The notes beneath the pieces are model-generated. The model saw nothing but the letters and a program-made list of their open reading frames with translations. It was not told the origin of the DNA and did not search any database. Shown here in pieces: positions 18,309 through 27,391 of a stretch of DNA of 58,322 nucleotides; position 1 is the first letter of the stretch; each line of letters begins with the position of its first letter. Both the position numbers and the translations under genes were made by a program. The DNA lies in assembly GCF_003350545.1 (NCBI RefSeq), contig NZ_QQBA01000015.1:1-58322 (forward strand), read 5' to 3'. This stretch comes from Flavobacterium glaciei (GTDB taxonomy: Bacteria; Bacteroidota; Bacteroidia; Flavobacteriales; Flavobacteriaceae).

Positions 18309-18953
18309 ATGAAACACATTTCAAGAGACGATATTTCTCAAATGGAAAAAATCGAAAGATTAAATTTAATCAATTCCTGCACTGGTTATAAATCGGCTAA
18401 TCTTCTTGCCACGAAATCCCTTGACGGAAAGTCTAATGTTGCTATTTTTAGCAGCGTGACACATCTAGGAAGTAATCCTGCCATGATTGGGTTTATCTTG
18501 CGCCCAACGACTGTACCTAGAGACACCTACAAAAACATCAAAGACACCGGATATTTCACAGTAAACCACATTACGGTTGATATGATTGAGGATGCGCATC
18601 ACACCTCAGCAAACTACGAACTGGGAATTTCAGAATTTGACAAAACCAATCTGGAAGAGGAATATAAAAATGATATTGATATCCCATTCGTAAAAGGAAG
18701 TCCAGTGCAGTTGTATTGCAAATATTTAAATGAATATTATATCAAAGAAAATGACACTATTCATGTGATTGCATCTATAGAAAATTTATTTTTTGAAGAA
18801 GATTTACAACATAAAGATGGCTGGCTACAAATTGACAAAGGAAATGTTGTGACATTAAATGGTTTAGATGGATATTGTTTGCCTAAATTAGTAGATCGTT
18901 TTCAATACGCACGAAAAGAAATTTCCACAACTTCATTTTTTAAAAAACAGTAA
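18309..18953 (+). CDS. flavin reductase family protein
   Basis: This 214-residue flavin-binding protein has the split-barrel fold typical of flavin reductases: CTGYKSANLLATKSLDGKSN, then FSSVTHLGSNPAMIGFILRP (phosphate and isoalloxazine contacts) and GYFTVNHI. Its stop codon overlaps the photolyase ATG by one base (TAATG). It is thus co-translated with the photolyase and may supply reduced flavin or protect its cofactor. This pairing is common around Fe-S photolyases in Flavobacteria as far as I recall. The promoter just upstream carries a strong inverted repeat. Confidence 0.85.
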   Translation: MKHISRDDISQMEKIERLNLINSCTGYKSANLLATKSLDGKSNVAIFSSVTHLGSNPAMIGFILRPTTVPRDTYKNIKDTGYFTVNHITVDMIEDAHHTSANYELGISEFDKTNLEEEYKNDIDIPFVKGSPVQLYCKYLNEYYIKENDTIHVIASIENLFFEEDLQHKDGWLQIDKGNVVTLNGLDGYCLPKLVDRFQYARKEISTTSFFKKQ

Positions 18954-20485
18954 TGCAAAAACTTCGATTAATCCTAGGTGATCAATTAAATTCAGAACAT
19001 TCATGGTTTCAGCTATGTGATAAAGACACGATTTATCTTCTGGCAGAAATGCGTCAGGAGACAGATTATGTAAAACATCACATCCAAAAAGTAGTGGCGT
19101 TTTTCCAATCGATGCGTAATTTTTACAGCAGTATAAAAGCAAATGGACATCAAGCAGTCTATTTTCAAATTACCGATGCGGAAAATCCACAGGATCTAGA
19201 AAAATTAATTACCATTTGTATCAAAAAATATAAAATTGAAAAATTTGAATACCAATTACCCGATGAATATCGACTGGATGAACAATTAAAAACAATTTGT
19301 TCCAATTTAAAAATCGAATCTGAAAGTTTTGATACCGAACATTTTTACACCACACGCCTAGAATTATCTGATTTTTTTGAGGGGAAGAAGTTGTTGCTAA
19401 TGGAGAATTTTTATCGAAACATGCGCAAAAAACACCATCTTTTAATGGATGGAAGTACTCCTCTAGGCAACCAATGGAATTTTGATGCTGATAATCGAAA
19501 AAAATACAAAGGTGAAGTTCCTGTTCCTTCAGAAAAGAATTTTCATGCTAATGTTTCTGATGTTGTCGCCCAAATCAAAGAAGCCGGCATAATCACTTTT
19601 GGCAACATCAATCCAGATAATTTCAGTTGGCCTACTTCACGCGAGCAATCGTTAGAGGTTTTAAAATATTTCTGTCAAAATCTGTTGAAACATTTTGGCG
19701 ATTACGAAGATGCGATGCATACGGACGAAAAATTCCTTTTTCACTCCCGTTTGTCTTTTGCAATGAACAGCAAAATGCTTTCGCCAAAAGAAGTAATCGA
19801 GACTGTTATTTCTTTTTATCATGCTAATGAAACAGATATAACAATTTCACAAGTTGAAGGATTTGTTAGGCAAATTTTAGGTTGGCGCGAGTACATACGT
19901 GGGATATATTGGAAAGAAATGCCTAATTATGCCCAAATGAACATCTTGGAAAATACAAATAAACTACCTGATTTTTTCTGGACGGGTAAAACCAAAATGA
20001 ATTGTATGAGCCACGCCATCAATCAAAGTTTAGATGAAGCTTACGCCCATCATATCCAGCGCCTAATGGTGATAGGTAATTTTACACTTCTAACACAAAT
20101 TCATCCTGACGAAGTAGACGCATGGTATTTAGGCGTGTACATAGATGCTATTGAATGGGTCGAAATGCCCAATACTCGTGGGATGTCACAATATGCTGAT
20201 GGCGGAATAATTGCCACCAAACCATATGTTTCCTCTGGAAGCTACATCAATAAAATGAGCAATAGTTGTGCTAAATGCCACTACAATGTAAAAGAAAAAT
20301 TTGGTGATAAAGCGTGTCCCTTTAATACGTTATACTGGAATTTCCTTGATGAGAAAAAAGAATATTTCAAAGGAAATCAACGTATGGGAATGATGCTTAA
20401 TTTATTAAAAAAGATAAATCCTGAAGAATTACATAACATCAAAGTAAAGGCAAACGATATTATTGAAAACATGGATTCGTATTAA
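18953..20485 (+). CDS. Fe-S type photolyase (cryptochrome/photolyase family, PhrB-like)
   Basis: The protein has 510 residues, with an N-terminal antenna domain (LRLILGDQLNSEHSWF) and a C-terminal FAD domain (SQVEGFVRQILGWREYIRG). Four cysteines match the 4Fe-4S ligands of PhrB-type enzymes: one in KMNCMSH (near 346) and three in SCAKCHYNVKEKFGDKAC (near 432-448). Characterised relatives repair (6-4) photoproducts using light. Several Trp and Tyr in WVEMPNTRGMSQYADGG fit the known flavin-proximal region. It is translationally coupled to the flavin reductase and ends before a terminator. Confidence 0.9.
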   Translation: MQKLRLILGDQLNSEHSWFQLCDKDTIYLLAEMRQETDYVKHHIQKVVAFFQSMRNFYSSIKANGHQAVYFQITDAENPQDLEKLITICIKKYKIEKFEYQLPDEYRLDEQLKTICSNLKIESESFDTEHFYTTRLELSDFFEGKKLLLMENFYRNMRKKHHLLMDGSTPLGNQWNFDADNRKKYKGEVPVPSEKNFHANVSDVVAQIKEAGIITFGNINPDNFSWPTSREQSLEVLKYFCQNLLKHFGDYEDAMHTDEKFLFHSRLSFAMNSKMLSPKEVIETVISFYHANETDITISQVEGFVRQILGWREYIRGIYWKEMPNYAQMNILENTNKLPDFFWTGKTKMNCMSHAINQSLDEAYAHHIQRLMVIGNFTLLTQIHPDEVDAWYLGVYIDAIEWVEMPNTRGMSQYADGGIIATKPYVSSGSYINKMSNSCAKCHYNVKEKFGDKACPFNTLYWNFLDEKKEYFKGNQRMGMMLNLLKKINPEELHNIKVKANDIIENMDSY

Positions 20486-20506
20486 ACATAAATCAACCCA
20501 AAAAAA

Positions 20507-20541
20507 AGAGTGTTTGAATTCTTTATGAACTCAAACACTCT
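20507..20541. terminator. bidirectional terminator
   Basis: A perfect 11-bp stem (20507-20517 with 20531-20541) with A-run on the left lies between the convergent photolyase and glycine-zipper genes. Confidence 0.8.
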
Positions 20542-20560
20542 ACAATATCTATAAAAAAAT

Positions 20561-20983
20561 CTATTTGTTTTTACTTCCATCTATAATTGCTCCTGTTCCA
20601 GCTCCAACACCAGCACCAGCGACACCACCAATAATAGCTCCTTGAGCTTTTTTCTTGCTAATAATTGCTCCTGTAGCCGCTCCAACTCCTGCACCAATTA
20701 AAGCACCTTTAGCTGTATTACTCATACCTTTCTTTTGGGTAGTTGTAGTAGTTGTAGTTGTCGCAGCAGGTTGATTAACAACAACAACTTCCTTTTGTGC
20801 TTCAATTTTAGCTTCTTCTATTTTAGCCATCTCTACTTGCATAGAATCAATAACTCTTTGTTTTTCTATTTCCACTTTCATGGAATCTACAGTAGCTAAT
20901 TTAGCTTTTTCAATTTCCATTTTACCTTGATTTTGACAAGAAACAATAACTGCAGCAACTAGTATAAAATATAATGCTTTCAT
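20561..20983 (-). CDS. glycine-zipper lipoprotein
   Basis: This small 140-residue lipoprotein has the signal MKALYFILVAAVIVSC, lipid-modified Cys at about 16. The middle is a charged coiled-coil-like region (residues 20-70, with repeats such as VDSMKVEIEKQRVIDSMQVE). A Thr-rich linker follows, then a YMGG-like glycine zipper from about 95 (KGALIGAGVGAATGAIISKK and GAIIGGVAGAGVGAGTGAII). Glycine zippers insert in or across membranes. The role is unknown; envelope stress is a common suggestion for relatives. Confidence 0.75.
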   Translation of the reverse strand: MKALYFILVAAVIVSCQNQGKMEIEKAKLATVDSMKVEIEKQRVIDSMQVEMAKIEEAKIEAQKEVVVVNQPAATTTTTTTTQKKGMSNTAKGALIGAGVGAATGAIISKKKAQGAIIGGVAGAGVGAGTGAIIDGSKNK

Positions 20984-21081
20984 AATTTATTTATTTTGTG
21001 ATTAATATTTTTACAAAGTAACAATGAAACTGAGGAACATTTATTATAAAATCGAAATAATATTTTATAATATTTTAATGT

Positions 21082-22359
21082 CTACTTATTTATAATTCCT
21101 GCTTTTAATATTTGCCCAAACAGATACATGTCTTCAAAAGAAGTATATAAAGGCACAGGAGCTAAACGAATTACATTGGGTTCACGCCAATCTGTGATGA
21201 CACCATTTTTCATCAAATAATCAAATAAACTGCGACCTTCCCCATGCAGTAATACAGATAATTGAGAAGCTCTTTCAGCAGGATTAGAAGGTGTAATAAT
21301 TTCGAAAGTGCTATCTACTTCTTCGTCTATTTCGTGCAGGATAAATTCTAAATAGGCTGTAATTGTATCTCTTTTCTGAATTAAAGCGTCCATCCCAATT
21401 TCATTAAACATATCTACAGAAGCTAAATAAGGTGCTAAAGAAAGTATTGGAAGATTACTGATTTGCCAACCATCAGCTCCATGAACTGGATCAAAAGTCT
21501 GCTCCATTTTGAAACGGCGTTCTTTATTGTGTCCCCACCAACCCGCAAATCTAGGAAGCTCTGAATTGTCATGATGTTTTTCATGAATAAAACATCCGGA
21601 TGCATTTCCAGGTCCTGAATTCATATATTTATAACTGCACCACGAAGCAAAATCAACATTCCAGTCGTGTAATTCTAACTTCACATTTCCTGCAGCATGC
21701 GCTAAATCCCATCCGACATAAGCTCCCGCTTTATGACCAGCTGCTGTAATGGTTTTCATATCAAAAACTTGTCCGGTGTAATAATTGACTCCACCAATTA
21801 AAACTAAAGCCAACTCATCACCAACTTCTTCAATTTTTGCAACAACATCCTCTAAACGAATGTTGTGTTCCCCATCGCGACGTTTAATTTCTACAATCGC
21901 ATCTTCTGGTTTATATCCATGAAATGAAACCTGACTTTGAAACATATATTGATCTGAAGGAAAAGCTTTTTCTTCGCAAATGATTTTATATCGGGTTTGT
22001 GTTGGTCGGTAAAAAGAAACCATCAACAAATGCAGATTTACAGTCAAGGTATTCATCACAGTAACTTCACTTGGAAGCGCACCCACAATTTTACTCAAAG
22101 GATCTGCAAATCGTTCGTGGTAATCCCACCAAGGTTTGTCACTGTAAAAATGTCCTTCAACAGCGAGGTTTGCCCAATCATTCATCACTTCATCCACGTA
22201 AGTTTTTGTTCGCTTGGGTTGTAATCCCAATGAATTTCCAGTAAAATAAATTACCTTTTTTCCATTTACCTGCGGAAAAATAAATTCATCTTGGTATTTA
22301 TGTAATTGATCTTGTGAATCGAGTTTTATTGCAAATTCAAGTGTATTTTCGAATGTCAT
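21082..22359 (-). CDS. kynU: kynureninase
   Basis: This PLP enzyme cleaves kynurenine or 3-hydroxykynurenine to (hydroxy)anthranilate and alanine. The 425 residues include VIYFTGNSLGLQPKRT near the N-terminus, GWDLAHAAGNVKLELHDWNVDFASWCSYKYMNSG-type active region (Lys in WCSYKYMNSGPG, near residue 240), and the C-terminal VITDWREPNVIRLAPVPLY, a kynureninase signature. It belongs with kmo in this window. No gene for 3-hydroxyanthranilate dioxygenase is seen here, so the pathway continues elsewhere. Confidence 0.93.
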   Translation of the reverse strand: MTFENTLEFAIKLDSQDQLHKYQDEFIFPQVNGKKVIYFTGNSLGLQPKRTKTYVDEVMNDWANLAVEGHFYSDKPWWDYHERFADPLSKIVGALPSEVTVMNTLTVNLHLLMVSFYRPTQTRYKIICEEKAFPSDQYMFQSQVSFHGYKPEDAIVEIKRRDGEHNIRLEDVVAKIEEVGDELALVLIGGVNYYTGQVFDMKTITAAGHKAGAYVGWDLAHAAGNVKLELHDWNVDFASWCSYKYMNSGPGNASGCFIHEKHHDNSELPRFAGWWGHNKERRFKMEQTFDPVHGADGWQISNLPILSLAPYLASVDMFNEIGMDALIQKRDTITAYLEFILHEIDEEVDSTFEIITPSNPAERASQLSVLLHGEGRSLFDYLMKNGVITDWREPNVIRLAPVPLYTSFEDMYLFGQILKAGIINK

Positions 22360-22541
22360 GATTTGTATTTTGAATTGTAAAAGTAGTAAAAAATGACCGA
22401 TAGATAAAAGACTTTTAGGTTATAGCCATCACCCAAGAGCATTAAAATTCTAGAAGAGAAAAAATAATTACCTATTCCTATACTGAAATAAGAAAACACT
22501 CGTTATTTAACTATATTTGATTGAACTTAATACTCTTAGCC

Positions 22542-23276
22542 ATGATTAAAAACAGTTTAAACGTTATTATAATTGCCGTTGCAGTAGTGATTTCCTCGTA
22601 TTTATTTTCGAATGCGTTTCAGAATAGAAATAAAAGTAACGACACGATTAGTGTAACCGGATCAGGAAAAAAGGATTTTGTATCGGATTTGATAGTTTGG
22701 AGCGGTTCGTTTTCTAAAAAAAACATGACTTTGAAGGATGCTTATGACGCATTAGATGCTGATAGAGAAAAAATAAAAAATTATTTATCAAGCAAAGGAA
22801 TTGCGCCAAATGAAATGGTTTTCTCAGCAGTGAATTTCAACAAAGATTTTGAAACTACCTTTAACGAAAACGGAACTACAAGACAGCAAATTTTCACAGG
22901 ATTTACATTGACTCAAAGTGTGAGCATTCAATCTAAAGAAGTAAATAAAATTGAAGAACTATCTAGACAATCTAGTGAGTTAATTAATTCTGGAGTAGAA
23001 TTTTATTCAAATCCACCAGAATATTATTATACCAAACTAGCCGAATTGAAAATAAAAATGATTGCCGAAGCTACCAAAGATGCGAGTATCAGAGCGAAAA
23101 GTATTGCTGAAAACGCGGATGCGAGTTTAGGGAATTTAAAGAAATCAGATATGGGTGTTTTTCAGATTACGGGTCAAAACTCATCGGAAGATTTTTCTTA
23201 TGGGGGTTCGTTTAATACACAATCCAAAAATAAAACGGCTAACATCACGGTTAGACTGGTGTATCAGGTGAATTAG
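22542..23276 (+). CDS. SIMPL domain protein (DUF541)
   Basis: The start is ATG at 22542, giving 244 residues; the earlier TTG lies too close to the promoter. An N-terminal membrane helix (VIIIAVAVVISSYLFSNAF) anchors a periplasmic SIMPL domain, with TISVTGSGKKDFVSDLIVW at its beginning and ATKDASIRAKSIAENADASL later. SIMPL proteins are periplasmic or outer-membrane-associated and little understood. A -7 box TATATTTG at 22512-22519 precedes it. No operon partner. Confidence 0.82.
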   Translation: MIKNSLNVIIIAVAVVISSYLFSNAFQNRNKSNDTISVTGSGKKDFVSDLIVWSGSFSKKNMTLKDAYDALDADREKIKNYLSSKGIAPNEMVFSAVNFNKDFETTFNENGTTRQQIFTGFTLTQSVSIQSKEVNKIEELSRQSSELINSGVEFYSNPPEYYYTKLAELKIKMIAEATKDASIRAKSIAENADASLGNLKKSDMGVFQITGQNSSEDFSYGGSFNTQSKNKTANITVRLVYQVN

Positions 23277-23283
23277 AATTTAG

Positions 23284-23792
23284 AATATATGTCAAGTCGA
23301 GCGAAGTCGAGACCCAACAAGAAGCCTCGACTGCGCTCGACTTGACAAAAATTCAGCTCTTACAAATTTACATAGACAATATCTGAAATGTTGAGATACA
23401 ATACTTAATCTCGAATACACTCGACTTGACAAAAAATCAGCTCTTACAAATTTACTTATACAATAACTGAAATGTTGAGATACAATACTTAATCTAGAAT
23501 ACACTCGACTTGACAAAAAAGCTTTAGCAAATTTACATAGACAATAACTGAAATGTTGAGATACTATATTTAGTCTCGACTGCGCTCGACTTGACAAAAA
23601 AACCTTTACAAATTTACATAGACAATAACTGAAATGTTGAGATACTATATTTAGTCTCGACTACACTCGACTTGACAAAAAAAGTTTTTACAAATTTACT
23701 TATACCATAACTGAAATGTTGAGATACTACACTTAGTCTCGACTGCGCTCGACTTGACAAAAAAAGCTTTACAAATTTAAATAGACAATCAC
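23284..23792. repeat. tandem array, six copies of an 81-84 bp unit
   Basis: The landmark CTTGACAAAA recurs at 23341, 23425, 23509, 23590, 23671 and 23753, giving spacings of 84, 84, 81, 81 and 82 bases. Each unit holds a GC-rich part related to CTCGACTGCGCTCGACTTGAC and an A/T-rich part containing ACAAATTTACATAGACAATA and CTGAAATGTTGAGATAC. An inverted partial copy of the GC-rich part begins the array near 23292. There is no gene in it that I believe. The remaining spacer holds repeat copy B and the queA terminator. Confidence 0.9.
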
Positions 23793-23863
23793 TAACATAT
23801 AATTATGGGATTCAACAATTGTACTTTGTACTGAAATTACTTTTACAAATACAGCATCGTGTG

Positions 23864-23930
23864 AGGGATGGAAGCGGCATCCTTTATTTTCTTTCTTTAA
23901 GAAAATAAAGATACAGCGTACAGCCCGACC
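23864..23930 (+). repeat. structured dispersed repeat, copy B
   Basis: It has the 5' box AGGGATGGAAGCGGCATCC, a central stem CTTTATTTTC/GAAAATAAAG, and the 3' box GATACAGCGTACAGCCCGAC. GGG and CCC at the ends can pair. It has the same layout as the copies near 726, 39361 and 41357. Confidence 0.7.
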
Positions 23931-23947
23931 CTTGGGGCACACACAAA

Positions 23948-23975
23948 AAAATCTCGCCATTACTGACGAGATTTT
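23948..23975 (-). terminator. terminator of queA
   Basis: A 9-bp stem AAAATCTCG/CGAGATTTT with 10-base loop is followed on the minus strand by a run of seven T. A perfect 16-bp palindrome TCCCGAAATTTCGGGA (23995-24010) lies between it and the queA stop. Confidence 0.8.
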
Positions 23976-24014
23976 GTTATTTAGAATATGATTATCCCGA
24001 AATTTCGGGACAGA

Positions 24015-25064
24015 TTAGATGATTAGCATGGCATCACCGTAAGAATAGAATTTATATTCTTCTTTGATTGCTTCTGCATATGCTTTTTTCATTAAATCAT
24101 GACCACAAAATGCGGAAACCATCATTAATAAAGTTGATTTTGGTGTGTGAAAATTAGTAATCATACATGTTGGAATCGTGAAATCATGTGGAGGAAAAAC
24201 AAATTTATTTGTCCATCCATCAAAAGGATTCAAAGTGTTTTGAGACGAAACTGAACTTTCAACGGCACGCATAGAAGTGGTTCCTACGGTACAAATACGT
24301 TTCTTTTTAGCTTTTGCTTCATTTACAATATCACAGGCTTCTTGAGTAATTTTTAACTCCTCAGAATCCATTTTGTGTTTTGATAAATCCTCAACCTCAA
24401 CCGGATTGAAAGTTCCTAAACCTACGTGAAGTGTTACTTCGGCAAATTTAATTCCTTTGATTTCTAGTTTTTTTAATAAATGTTTTGAGAAGTGCAATCC
24501 TGCAGTTGGCGCTGCAACAGCTCCTTCTTCTTTAGCATAAATGGTTTGGTAACGCTCCGCATCTTCCGGAGTTACGTCTCTTGAAATGTATTTTGGGATT
24601 GGAGTTTCTCCAAGTTCTGTTAATTTATTTCTGAATTCTTCATAAGAACCGTCATAAAGAAAACGCAATGTTCTTCCACGAGAAGTCGTATTATCGATAA
24701 CCTCAGCCACTAACGAATCATCATCACCAAAATATAATTTGTTACCAATTCTGATTTTACGTGCTGGATCAACTAAAACATCCCAAAGTCTTTGCTCAGA
24801 ATTTAATTCTCTAAGTAAAAAAACTTCGATTCTTGCTCCTGTTTTTTCTTTATTTCCATACAAACGTGCTGGAAAAACTTTAGTATTATTCAGAATTAAA
24901 ACATCTCCGTCATCAAAATAATCGATAACATCTTTGAACATTTTATGTTCTATTGTTCCTTTCTTGCGATCAATAACCATAAGACGAGATTCGTCTCTGT
25001 TTTCAGCTGGATATTCGGCAAGAAGTTCTTTTGGTAAATCGAATTGAAAATGTGATAATTTCAT
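24015..25064 (-). CDS. queA: S-adenosylmethionine:tRNA ribosyltransferase-isomerase
   Basis: QueA adds the epoxycyclopentanediol ring to preQ1 in tRNA, using SAM as ribosyl donor. The 349-residue protein shows the family motifs [13 protein letters not shown] [16 protein letters not shown] near residue 55, [17 protein letters not shown] near 180, [20 protein letters not shown] and [16 protein letters not shown]. Its own promoter is likely: -7 box TATATTTG at 25130-25137 with a TTG about 21 bases upstream. The aroA gene upstream ends 174 bases away. Confidence 0.95.
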   Translation of the reverse strand: MKLSHFQFDLPKELLAEYPAENRDESRLMVIDRKKGTIEHKMFKDVIDYFDDGDVLILNNTKVFPARLYGNKEKTGARIEVFLLRELNSEQRLWDVLVDPARKIRIGNKLYFGDDDSLVAEVIDNTTSRGRTLRFLYDGSYEEFRNKLTELGETPIPKYISRDVTPEDAERYQTIYAKEEGAVAAPTAGLHFSKHLLKKLEIKGIKFAEVTLHVGLGTFNPVEVEDLSKHKMDSEELKITQEACDIVNEAKAKKKRICTVGTTSMRAVESSVSSQNTLNPFDGWTNKFVFPPHDFTIPTCMITNFHTPKSTLLMMVSAFCGHDLMKKAYAEAIKEEYKFYSYGDAMLII

Positions 25065-25238
25065 TTGATAAATTTATGAGTTATAGATTATGAAGTGTGA
25101 GTTTTGAGGTCATGCTTCTAAATCGTGTGCAAATATACGATTGTGAGATAGGCGTTGTCAAGTGTTTTGCAGTTTAATTTAGTTTCAAAGTTTCAAAGAA
25201 ACGAAGGAACAAAGGTTTAGCCCCGTAAACATTGAGAA

Positions 25239-26474
25239 TTAAGCTGTGATTTCAGATACGTCAAAATTTAATTTTTTCAAGTCTTCCCAAAAATCAGGGT
25301 AGGATTTTGAAACAACTTCGGCATTTTCGATTATAATTGGCACTTTTAAAGCTAATGGAGCAAAAGCCATTGCCATTCTGTGATCGTTATACGTGGCGAT
25401 TTTGATGTTCGAATTGATTTCTGAAGTAGCCACAAGCGTCAAACTATCATTAGTTACAGATATATCTGCTCCCAATTTTGTCAACTCGATTCTAAGAGCT
25501 TCGAGTCGGTCTGTTTCTTTAATTTTTAGGGTATGAAGCCCTGTCAAATGACAACCTATTCCTAATCCAAGGCAAGTAACCACGATGGTTTGAGCAATAT
25601 CCGGAGTATTATTTAATTCTAAATTTAAATTTTCCGGTTTAAAATCAGACTGTTTTACCAGAGTCATTATATTCCCATCAAAATGCGTTTCAACACCCAT
25701 TTGTTTGTAGATATCTACCAAAGCAGAATCTCCTTGCAAACTCGTCTCTGTATAACTCGTCAAAGAAATAGTTGCTTTTTCGGCCAAAGCAGCCAAACTA
25801 AAAAAGTACGAAGCAGAACTCCAGTCGGATTCTACGGTCATTACTTTCGATGCTACTTCTTGTTTTGGATATACCGTAATCACATTTCCTTCGAAACTGG
25901 TTTTGATATCCAAATCATTCAGCAAAGCCAATGTCATCTTGATATAAGGAACGGAAGTGATTTCGCCTACTAAAGTAATTTCGATTCCGTTTTCCAATTT
26001 TGGCGCCACTAATAATAATGCTGATATGTACTGACTGCTCACATTAGCAGGAATATTCACTTTAGAAGCTGTGATTTTTTGCCCTTTGATTCGGATAGGC
26101 GGATAACCCACTTCTTTCTCGTAAGAGATTTTAGCTCCTAACTGTTCCAAGGCTTCCACCAAGACTTTTATGGGACGCTCGGTCATACGTTGAGAGCCAG
26201 TCAATACTACCTCGCGACCTTCGTTTACAGCAAAATAAGCTGTCAAGAATCGCATTGCTGTTCCCGCATGGTGAATGTCGACTATTCCTTCGTTTCCTTT
26301 TAATGCTTTTTGCATGACTTCACTATCATCCGAATTAGAAGTATTAGCCAAAGTAATATTTGGAAACAAGGCTTGTAATAATAATAGTCTGTTGGTTTCG
26401 CTTTTTGAGCCGGTAATATTTAATAGTGAATTATCAATTGTGAATTGTGAATTCGTAGTTAATTTTAAATTCAT
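25239..26474 (-). CDS. aroA: 3-phosphoshikimate 1-carboxyvinyltransferase (EPSP synthase)
   Basis: The enzyme joins shikimate-3-phosphate and phosphoenolpyruvate in the chorismate pathway. The 411 residues contain NITGSKSETNRLLLLQAL (N-terminal binding motif), HHAGTAMRFLTAYF, KIKETDRLEALRIELTKLGA and TYNDHRMAMAFAPLAL, all conserved in EPSP synthases. The HAGTAMR segment replaces the usual NAGTA(M/I)R with His before Ala. It is 100 bases after the mazG-like gene, and likely belongs to the same transcript group as rsgA-dtd-mazG. Confidence 0.95.
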   Translation of the reverse strand: MNLKLTTNSQFTIDNSLLNITGSKSETNRLLLLQALFPNITLANTSNSDDSEVMQKALKGNEGIVDIHHAGTAMRFLTAYFAVNEGREVVLTGSQRMTERPIKVLVEALEQLGAKISYEKEVGYPPIRIKGQKITASKVNIPANVSSQYISALLLVAPKLENGIEITLVGEITSVPYIKMTLALLNDLDIKTSFEGNVITVYPKQEVASKVMTVESDWSSASYFFSLAALAEKATISLTSYTETSLQGDSALVDIYKQMGVETHFDGNIMTLVKQSDFKPENLNLELNNTPDIAQTIVVTCLGLGIGCHLTGLHTLKIKETDRLEALRIELTKLGADISVTNDSLTLVATSEINSNIKIATYNDHRMAMAFAPLALKVPIIIENAEVVSKSYPDFWEDLKKLNFDVSEITA

Positions 26475-26574
26475 GTAGTTAATTATGAGTTGTGAATTAT
26501 GAATTATGAGTGTTATAATTCAAGTTCGCAATTTACCACTCCACATTTTAAATTCATAATTTATACTTCACAAA

Positions 26575-26901
26575 TTATTTGAGTTTTTCGTTGTTTTTGT
26601 GACGGTTTTTGTCTCGTATAGATTTTAAATCCATCTTTTTATCGAAAGCAGCCTGCAAATCGATTCCGGTTTGGTTTGCCAAACACAAAACCACAAAAAC
26701 AACATCGGCTAATTCTTCTCCAAGGTCTTTGTTTTTATCGCTTTCCTTTTCGGATTGCTCTCCATAACGACGGGCAATAATTCTAGCTACTTCGCCTACT
26801 TCTTCAGTAAGTTGTGCCATATTAGTCAATTCGTTAAAGTAACGAACACCGTGTTCTTTGATCCAAGTATCTACGTCTTGTTGGGAATTTTTTAGGTTCA
26901 T
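26575..26901 (-). CDS. MazG-like nucleotide pyrophosphohydrolase
   Basis: This short all-alpha NTP pyrophosphohydrolase has 108 residues from the ATG at 26901 (MNLKNSQQDV). The acidic metal-binding helices are visible: LTEEVGEVARIIARRYGE and DLGEELADVVFVVLCLANQ, giving the EExxE/ExxD pattern. Members cleave non-canonical or excess NTPs. The start codon lies one base beyond the dtd stop, so the pair is almost certainly co-transcribed. An upstream ATG at 26925 would overlap dtd and is less likely. Confidence 0.85.
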   Translation of the reverse strand: MNLKNSQQDVDTWIKEHGVRYFNELTNMAQLTEEVGEVARIIARRYGEQSEKESDKNKDLGEELADVVFVVLCLANQTGIDLQAAFDKKMDLKSIRDKNRHKNNEKLK

Positions 26902-26902
26902 T

Positions 26903-27355
26903 TTACTCTCTATTTTTACTATCAATTACTATCGTTACTGGTCCATCATTTAACAAAAGTACTTTCATATCCGCACCAAAGATTCCCGTTTGTACTTTTT
27001 TCCCCAATTCTTTTTCGAGCTGAAGTACGAAACTCTCATACAATGGAATGGCGATTTCTGGCTTTGAAGCTTTGATATAGGAAGGACGATTGCCTTTTTT
27101 GGTAGCGGCATGCAATGTAAATTGACTTACCACAATGATATCGCCATTTATATCTTTTAAGGATAAATTCATAACATCATTTTCATCCCCAAAAATGCGG
27201 ATATTGGCTATTTTTTGGCAAAGCCAATTTATATCTTCTTGGGTATCGGCATCTTCAATCCCAACCAAAACCAACAATCCTTTTTGGATATCGGCTACAA
27301 TTTTATTGTCTATAGTTACGGAGGCGGAGGAAACTCTTTGAAGGACGATTTTCAT
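26903..27355 (-). CDS. dtd: D-aminoacyl-tRNA deacylase
   Basis: The enzyme removes D-amino acids (and glycine from tRNA-Ala) mischarged on tRNA. The 150-residue protein has the two cross-subunit motifs: VVSQFTLHAATKKGNRPSY (the SQFTL motif) and NDGPVTIVID (the GP-containing motif). It begins MKIVLQRVSSASVTID, typical of DTD. It lies 36 bases downstream of rsgA and one base before the mazG-like gene. Confidence 0.95.
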   Translation of the reverse strand: MKIVLQRVSSASVTIDNKIVADIQKGLLVLVGIEDADTQEDINWLCQKIANIRIFGDENDVMNLSLKDINGDIIVVSQFTLHAATKKGNRPSYIKASKPEIAIPLYESFVLQLEKELGKKVQTGIFGADMKVLLLNDGPVTIVIDSKNRE

Positions 27356-27391
27356 TTTTGAAATTGAAATTGATTTTTGAAATTGATATAG

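Noticed and set aside
14351..22359. kmo and kynU as one kynurenine operon
   Set aside because: They are on the same strand, but 5.4 kb apart with oppositely oriented photolyase genes and terminators in between, so they must be transcribed separately.
23292..23597. A 101-codon frame on the minus strand with a 28-residue periodicity (SSRVYSRLSIVSQHF repeats)
   Set aside because: It is the translation of the tandem DNA repeat. The last unit spacing (82) breaks the frame, and the GC-rich part is a common non-coding repeat in such genomes. No promoter or domain supports it.
23284..23792. CRISPR array
   Set aside because: The unit is 81-84 bases and conserved along nearly its full length; there are no unique spacers and no cas genes in the window.
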